The notes beneath the pieces are model-generated. The model saw nothing but the letters and a program-made list of their open reading frames with translations, did not search any database and was not told where the DNA came from. Source: a virus. From it: a stretch of 38,015 nt of DNA. Positions 33,350 to 38,015 of this stretch are shown here, piece by piece. A program made the position numbers and the translations under genes. Location of the stretch: positions 1 through 38,015 of the IMG/VR virus record IMGVR_UViG_3300025141_000291; one strand, 5' to 3'. Numbering within the stretch: the first letter of the stretch is position 1; every line of letters begins with the position of its first letter.

Positions 33350-35281
33350 TTAGATAACGTCCATATCCATACATGTTACTGTACCGTAGAAGTCAGCACG
33401 AACCATCTTCTTGCCGTATCGGGTCATCACGCCCTTACGGGGTGTGAAGTCTTCCGGCTGGAAGATAGTAGGAGTGACGATCAGCGGTACGTAAGGTGCG
33501 TATACGTATCCTGTCTCAAGGTAGCTTCCGCCCTTGTAACCAACGAGGACCTTGTTCCGTGGGAAGTATGGATCCTTGTAGACTGTGAAGCGGTTACTTA
33601 GAGAACCGATCTGTGCAGCACCCAGTGAGAATGGAGCACCGACCTGTCCGTCGCCGTCGAGCTTAAGTGCTGGCTTATAGAGCACTGATGCTTCGAAGAT
33701 TGTAGCAACATCTGGTGAGGTTACGATGAAGTTAGCTGAACCACGAAGTGTCTTTCTGTGGATCTCATTAGCAACATCGATGATTGTCTCAGTCAATGTC
33801 TCGTACCACTCACGAACTGTACCAGTAAACTGGGGTCCGGACGAGAGGCTTGAAGCCTTATCTTGCTCTGCACCTGATCTCTTGTTAACAAACTTACCAG
33901 GCATACGTGACCAGTAGAAGTTAGCACCCTGTGCTTCAACGAGTAGATCATTTAGGATCTCTCTATCGATCTCAAGTGCAACTTGCTCTGATAGGATCTG
34001 AGTAAGCTCGACCTCAGCGTCAAGGCTGTGGTAGGCGTTCAAGTCCTGAGCGAGCTCTGGTGACCAGCGAGCACGGAGCTTACGGGTTACCGCTGTAACA
34101 GCGATTGACTCGATCTTGATGTCGATCTCAGGGATGATCGGTGATGGTGAAGATGTATTAAAGTTCGACTCAAACGAAGGAATCGTTAGTGCAGAACCAT
34201 CTCCGCTATCAACATGAAGCGTAGGTGATATAACAAATGACGCTGTAATGTGGTGACCGGTTGCATGCTGTGTGGCATTAACACCTGAAACAACTGTTAG
34301 TAGAACACCATTCGATGTATTTCTATTAGCGAAAGGATCAGATGAGAAGATACCTGTTGCTGTATCGTATGTACCGATCTGATTTAGACGTCTAATATTC
34401 TTGATATTGCTTCCGCCCTGAATTGAATCTGGTAGGTTCTTATAGTTGAATGTAGTTGCATCAGCATCTGAAACAGTCTGACCACTGAATAGTCCAACTT
34501 CTTTTGCCTGTGTAAGGTCAACGCTGGCTGGGAATGAACTCAGATTCCATAGAATGAATGAGAATCTTCCTGTGCCGCACTGGCCGGGATCTTCTTCAAT
34601 TAGCTTTGTGATCTGTGGGTCAAACTGTAGTAGCTTACCGTCTGTACCTGTTGCAACACAAAGTGTATCCTGTGTAACGACCGATGCTGAATTACCATAT
34701 GCACCAGATGCAGCAGTTGTCAAAGTGGATGATGATGTGTGGACCTTGGAATATCCTGATCCAACAAGATCATACTGACCTCCGCGACCGAGTGATCCTG
34801 AGCGGATACCCTTTCCTGCAGGTGAGTTATAGATTGATTGACCAACAGCATATGTCTGAGCATCAACAGTTCCTGCAGCGCCAGATGCGTTGTTAGTATC
34901 ACCACCACGACGTGAACCGTAGGTGTAATCCAGATAGAAAAGCAGTCCTGATGGAAGGCTCATTGGCTGAATTGAAACTAGCTCATTGGCTACAAGTCCA
35001 CCGAAAACTCGACGAACGATTGGGAATGCGATATTGGTGAAGCCCTGAAGATCTCCAGAAGCTGTACCGGCACCGGCACCCGTTCCGACTGAGTTGGCTT
35101 CTCTAAGAAGCTGTGCAGCCTGATTTTCCAGAAGGCTTGCCATGTTCTCGCGATGCTGACCGTCAAGACCTCTGAGAAGTCCGGTACGTGACCACTTCTC
35201 AACAAGTCTCTTGTTCTGAGCACCGAGATGTCTTTGGCGAATTCCCTCTGTTAACTGATTTAACGTAAAGGTTTTACTCAT
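33350..35281 (-). CDS. Major capsid protein, T4 gp23-like
   Basis: This 643-residue protein is somewhat longer than T4 gp23 (521). The N-terminal segment is a proregion: KWSRTGLLRGL, then SLLENQAAQLLREANSV. The LRE/A site after E61 fits the gp21-type cleavage rule (I/L-x-E before a small residue), close to the T4 site after residue 65. The mature N-terminus would begin ANSVGTG. After it come GFTNIAFPIVRRVFGGLVANELVSIQPMSLPSG, the hallmark gp23 start of the HK97-fold part, and later DAEVELTQILSEQVALEIDREI. The C-terminus has APYVPLIVTPTIFQPEDFTPRKGVMTRYGKKMVR, again gp23-like. TAGGAG precedes the ATG, and a strong terminator follows. Codon use is more G/C-rich than in neighbours, as expected for a highly expressed gene. 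Confidence 0.94.
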   Translation of the reverse strand: MSKTFTLNQLTEGIRQRHLGAQNKRLVEKWSRTGLLRGLDGQHRENMASLLENQAAQLLREANSVGTGAGAGTASGDLQGFTNIAFPIVRRVFGGLVANELVSIQPMSLPSGLLFYLDYTYGSRRGGDTNNASGAAGTVDAQTYAVGQSIYNSPAGKGIRSGSLGRGGQYDLVGSGYSKVHTSSSTLTTAASGAYGNSASVVTQDTLCVATGTDGKLLQFDPQITKLIEEDPGQCGTGRFSFILWNLSSFPASVDLTQAKEVGLFSGQTVSDADATTFNYKNLPDSIQGGSNIKNIRRLNQIGTYDTATGIFSSDPFANRNTSNGVLLTVVSGVNATQHATGHHITASFVISPTLHVDSGDGSALTIPSFESNFNTSSPSPIIPEIDIKIESIAVTAVTRKLRARWSPELAQDLNAYHSLDAEVELTQILSEQVALEIDREILNDLLVEAQGANFYWSRMPGKFVNKRSGAEQDKASSLSSGPQFTGTVREWYETLTETIIDVANEIHRKTLRGSANFIVTSPDVATIFEASVLYKPALKLDGDGQVGAPFSLGAAQIGSLSNRFTVYKDPYFPRNKVLVGYKGGSYLETGYVYAPYVPLIVTPTIFQPEDFTPRKGVMTRYGKKMVRADFYGTVTCMDMDVI

Positions 35282-35311
35282 CTTAATTTACTCCTAAGTT
35301 TGATGAATTTG

Positions 35312-36778
35312 TTAATTAATACCCGCGAGTGTTGCCCACCTGCTAACTTCGGCTACTGAATTATTTGTAGATGAAGCCTGCTTCGTGGCTCGCGATGCGG
35401 AACCAAGATTTCTTCGAACCGCTGACTCGTTCAGCGTCCTTCCACTCTTTTTATTTCCAATAGATTCGGTAAGACTCTTATAAAGAAGCTTTACCTCTCT
35501 AAGGCTATTGGCACTGTCAAGAGCCTCAATTATGGATCGACGCTGCGAGGAAGAAACGTCCTTATTCTGAAGCATCTTATTTACATAGAGAAGCTTCGCA
35601 TTGAATAGATTCATTTCCGTTAATTGCTCACGAAGTGATTGAACTGCACTTCTGTATTCATCGAGCTTAGAACCCATGGCACGATTATTACGGCCCTGAT
35701 TTAAGATGGCTCTGCGCAACTTTTGATTTTCTTGCTTTACAGTACTTGATGAACCATTTTCTGTTCCACTAGTACTAGCATTTGGTTTCTTACTCTCAGA
35801 GAGAGATGTTTTCATTCTTCTAATTTCTGATTTAAGCATGTTAAGATCTACATCAACGGTCTCAGCTAGATCCTCGGGCTCTTCTTCTCCCTCTGGGGGA
35901 GCTTCTGCACCGAGATCAAGATCAGCAAGACCGGCTTCGAGGTCGGCAGCTTCTCCAGCGCCACCGCCGGTGAGCGCATCTAGAATTGCCTGTTCTAGGT
36001 CATCCATGGCTGCATCAACTGGCTCTGGAAGATCTCCTTCTCCGCCTCCGTCATCAACAGGTGGGAGCTCTCCTAGATCTCCTAAGTCCATATCATCTGC
36101 AGGTGGGACTTCATCAGCACCAGCATCATCTTCAGGAGCATCTTCTTCATCTTGTTCAAAAAGATCGTACTCATAAAGATCCTCATCATCCATTTCAGAG
36201 AGCATCTCTCTAATCATCTTTTCTTCAAGATCTTCCTTTTCACCAGCAGCTTCGTGAAGGCTGCTAACGATATCATTAAGATCGACCTCGTAAAGTGTTT
36301 CACGTCGTCTTGACATTTCAGAATTCTCCTTAATACTGATATTGTTCAATTCCTGCTCTATAACTATTCCCTCAGGGGATAAAGTTCCAGAATCATCTCT
36401 TAGCTTTTCAACTATTTGTAAAAGTTTCTGCCGCTTACTTTTTCCTAAAAGAGCTGCAGATTCATTAAATACATTTAAAACATCCATATTTTTTTCTGAT
36501 GAAATCTTTCCAGATGGGTCAATTAGTTCTGAAAGTGTCTTAAGTGCAGACTCATCAAGCACTATATCTTTAGATCTATCCTGTGATATTTTTTCAACTA
36601 TTGAATCTTCTCTATTGTTAGAGATTTTTTCAGATTCACCAGATATTAGCTGCTCTTCTATAAACTTTCTAATCTTTGGTGTTACAGCCTCAACAACTGC
36701 CTGTTTTGCATTTTTTTCAGCGACTTCTCTAAGTTGCCTTGCGTCTGCAATTGCTTCATCATAAAGAGACTTGGACAT
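35312..36778 (-). CDS. Prohead core scaffold protein, T4 gp22-like
   Basis: This 488-residue protein is long against T4 gp22 (269) because of a central, very acidic, Asp/Glu/Pro/Gly-rich region (about 205-310). The conserved part is near the C-terminus: EMNLFNAKLLYVNKMLQNKDVS, then a helix with RRSIIEALDSANSLREVKLLYKSL (about 390-440). Several I/L-x-E sites before A or S (LHE/A, IIE/A, LNE/S) fit cutting by a gp21-type protease during head maturation. It acts inside the prohead and is then degraded. It lies directly before the major capsid gene, 30 bases apart, the T4 order for gp22-gp23. CGGAG precedes the ATG. No protease gene is seen in the window. Confidence 0.85.
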   Translation of the reverse strand: MSKSLYDEAIADARQLREVAEKNAKQAVVEAVTPKIRKFIEEQLISGESEKISNNREDSIVEKISQDRSKDIVLDESALKTLSELIDPSGKISSEKNMDVLNVFNESAALLGKSKRQKLLQIVEKLRDDSGTLSPEGIVIEQELNNISIKENSEMSRRRETLYEVDLNDIVSSLHEAAGEKEDLEEKMIREMLSEMDDEDLYEYDLFEQDEEDAPEDDAGADEVPPADDMDLGDLGELPPVDDGGGEGDLPEPVDAAMDDLEQAILDALTGGGAGEAADLEAGLADLDLGAEAPPEGEEEPEDLAETVDVDLNMLKSEIRRMKTSLSESKKPNASTSGTENGSSSTVKQENQKLRRAILNQGRNNRAMGSKLDEYRSAVQSLREQLTEMNLFNAKLLYVNKMLQNKDVSSSQRRSIIEALDSANSLREVKLLYKSLTESIGNKKSGRTLNESAVRRNLGSASRATKQASSTNNSVAEVSRWATLAGIN

Positions 36779-36838
36779 TATTTGCTCCGTTTACTAATTT
36801 AAATATTATTCACTATCATAAACTACAATACGATTTAT

Positions 36839-37519
36839 TCATAAATCATCATTTGATTTATTTTTTTGCTTATTTGTAGATATTCTGGCCTTTGCTACAG
36901 CCTTAATATCAGGATATAAAATATCTTCTAGAGTGTACGCGTGTATATCGTCACTAGGATCATCTTCATGTGTTCCAAGGTGAAGCGGAGCATGAGATGT
37001 TCCGTACTGTGTCCCAGTCCGCTTAAGGGGTCCAGGGTTAAATGCAAAATTAGATGAAGATCCCCCAATTGCTGGACCATCAAAGCTTCCATATAAAGAT
37101 TTCTTTGGAATTGGTGAAATAGTTCCATGTAAACTATCACCCTTTCTAATACCAATACTGGACTCAGGTATTCTAACTCTTTGATTTGACACAAATGACG
37201 CACGATCCGCCCTTCTGGAAGGATCGGTTCTCACAAAGTTTTTATTTATCATTCTTACAAACTTGTCCATTAGAACGGGATCACCTGAAAAAACCTCATC
37301 CTCGACATTATTCTTATCTATATCAGTAGATGGTGGCTCAACATAGGGATACACAGACCCTTTTTTATACTGAATATCGAATTGTGGATCTGTTGTGCCA
37401 TATCCCGCACCCTTTCTATCGTCATAGGGTGTGTATGAAGTAGCAGGCGGTCCCTTTATTGACTCTTCTATTCTTTTTAATTTATAATAACTCTTACTAC
37501 GTTGGCTAAGATGTTTCAA
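36839..37519 (-). CDS. Hypothetical protein upstream of the scaffold gene
   Basis: I recognise no family for this 226-residue protein. It starts with a basic helix (KHLSQRSKSYYKLKRIEESIKG), then a Tyr/Pro/Gly-rich extended part, a short helix KFVRMINKNFV, an Arg/Ser-rich region and a Lys-rich end. The composition suggests an extended structural or scaffold-associated protein. The frame is open to 37606, but an ATG at about 37546 and a TTG at 37519 are both possible starts. The TTG has AAGGTG a few bases upstream and avoids overlap with the 157-residue gene, so I chose it. It lies directly before the scaffold gene, where T4-like phages often keep head-core proteins. Confidence 0.6.
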   Translation of the reverse strand: MKHLSQRSKSYYKLKRIEESIKGPPATSYTPYDDRKGAGYGTTDPQFDIQYKKGSVYPYVEPPSTDIDKNNVEDEVFSGDPVLMDKFVRMINKNFVRTDPSRRADRASFVSNQRVRIPESSIGIRKGDSLHGTISPIPKKSLYGSFDGPAIGGSSSNFAFNPGPLKRTGTQYGTSHAPLHLGTHEDDPSDDIHAYTLEDILYPDIKAVAKARISTNKQKNKSNDDL

Positions 37520-37520
37520 G

Positions 37521-37994
37521 TTACACCTTGCCGTCAGAGCCCTCATAAGATCTTCCAGAGATATATGACCCAATTGTCTGTGTTGATATTCCTGCAGATG
37601 TAGCAACTGGGCTTACAGTTCCCCCGAGGCCAGATCCAAATTCAACTCCAGCTGAAGGTAGGTCACCTGTGAATTCATCCTGGTCATTTGGAAATACACT
37701 TCCTGGACCGGGTGATGTTGGATTTGGAATATATGGAGATGCTGGAAGACCTCCACCACCAGTCTTTACATCTCCTAGAGAAGGTGCATCTGTGTAGTTT
37801 AGATCAAGTGTTCCAAACATGTAGCCACCATCGTTAACAACTCCATTTGAGTTGCCTGTGAGGTCATCTCCTGCCCCTCCATTTCCATTAAGTGCGGATA
37901 CACCGATGTTTAAAACAGATTCCTCATTATAGTCTGTGTAGAGAGGTGATGTAGAAAATAAAGCTTTAAGATTTTTATCACTTCTATTTCCCAT
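37521..37994 (-). CDS. Gly/Ser-rich hypothetical protein, possibly longer than the window
   Basis: The 157 residues shown are rich in Gly, Ser, Asn, Asp and Pro, with no domain I recognise; MGNRSDKNLKALFSTSPLYTDYN is the most regular segment. The composition suggests a largely disordered virion- or prohead-associated protein. The ATG at 37994 has only a weak GAGG upstream, and the frame stays open to the right edge (7 codons), so the true start may lie outside. It is first in the visible head gene run, followed by the 226-residue gene with one base between. Portal and protease genes, expected nearby in T4-like order, are not seen here. Confidence 0.58.
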   Translation of the reverse strand: MGNRSDKNLKALFSTSPLYTDYNEESVLNIGVSALNGNGGAGDDLTGNSNGVVNDGGYMFGTLDLNYTDAPSLGDVKTGGGGLPASPYIPNPTSPGPGSVFPNDQDEFTGDLPSAGVEFGSGLGGTVSPVATSAGISTQTIGSYISGRSYEGSDGKV

Positions 37995-38015
37995 GCCGCC
38001 CTCGCCTACTGGGCC

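Noticed and set aside
1-38015. tRNA genes, CRISPR arrays, insertion sequences or integrase
   Set aside because: Gaps between genes are too short, and no repeats, cloverleaf or transposase/integrase motifs were seen.

Overview
The window is part of the genome of a tailed, contractile-tail (T4-type myovirus) bacteriophage. It carries homologues of the T4 capsid, scaffold, neck, sheath, tube and baseplate genes, together with phage replication and recombination genes. Every supported gene lies on the minus strand, so the map reads from right to left. Coding is dense, with several 4-20 base overlaps. Codon use is A/T-rich (AGA, ATA), and TTG or GTG starts are frequent. Domain types such as the Ig-like sheath insertion and the gp41-like helicase resemble those of marine phages, but the host cannot be named from sequence. 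I see no tRNA, CRISPR array, insertion sequence or integrase.

Right to left: (1) 37994-33350, head: two unrecognised proteins, a gp22-like scaffold and a gp23-like major capsid protein closed by a strong terminator. (2) 33259-31705: a sulfotransferase, then a small single-gene unit with its own structured leader and terminator, probably an abundant virion protein. (3) 31666-30434: an FtsZ/tubulin-like GTPase placed inside the structural cluster. (4) 30295-27219: neck and tail-completion proteins (gp13-, gp14- and gp15-like). (5) 27157-19952: two tandem full-length sheath paralogues, one carrying an extra domain, then the tail tube. (6) 19852-16578: a gp26-like tail-assembly protein whose C-terminal domain is encoded in the +1 frame beyond a T7 slippery run, then the tape measure. 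(7) 16581-7854: a small acidic protein, a tail-tube-initiator-like protein, a LysM baseplate protein and a very large hub-like protein. (8) 7783-1, DNA metabolism: an exonuclease-less family A DNA polymerase, two unknown proteins around a YhaM-like HD protein, a gp32-like SSB, UvsX/RecA, a FEN-type 5' nuclease and the start of a DnaB/gp41-like helicase.

Together these genes build the head, neck, contractile tail and baseplate, then run directly into the replisome/recombination set. Pairing a T4-type virion, UvsX and gp32 with a PolA-type polymerase instead of T4 gp43 shows a mosaic core. The main points for follow-up are the FtsZ-like gene, the predicted +1 frameshift in the tail chaperone, the paired sheath genes with a module insertion, and three structured leaders upstream of start codons.
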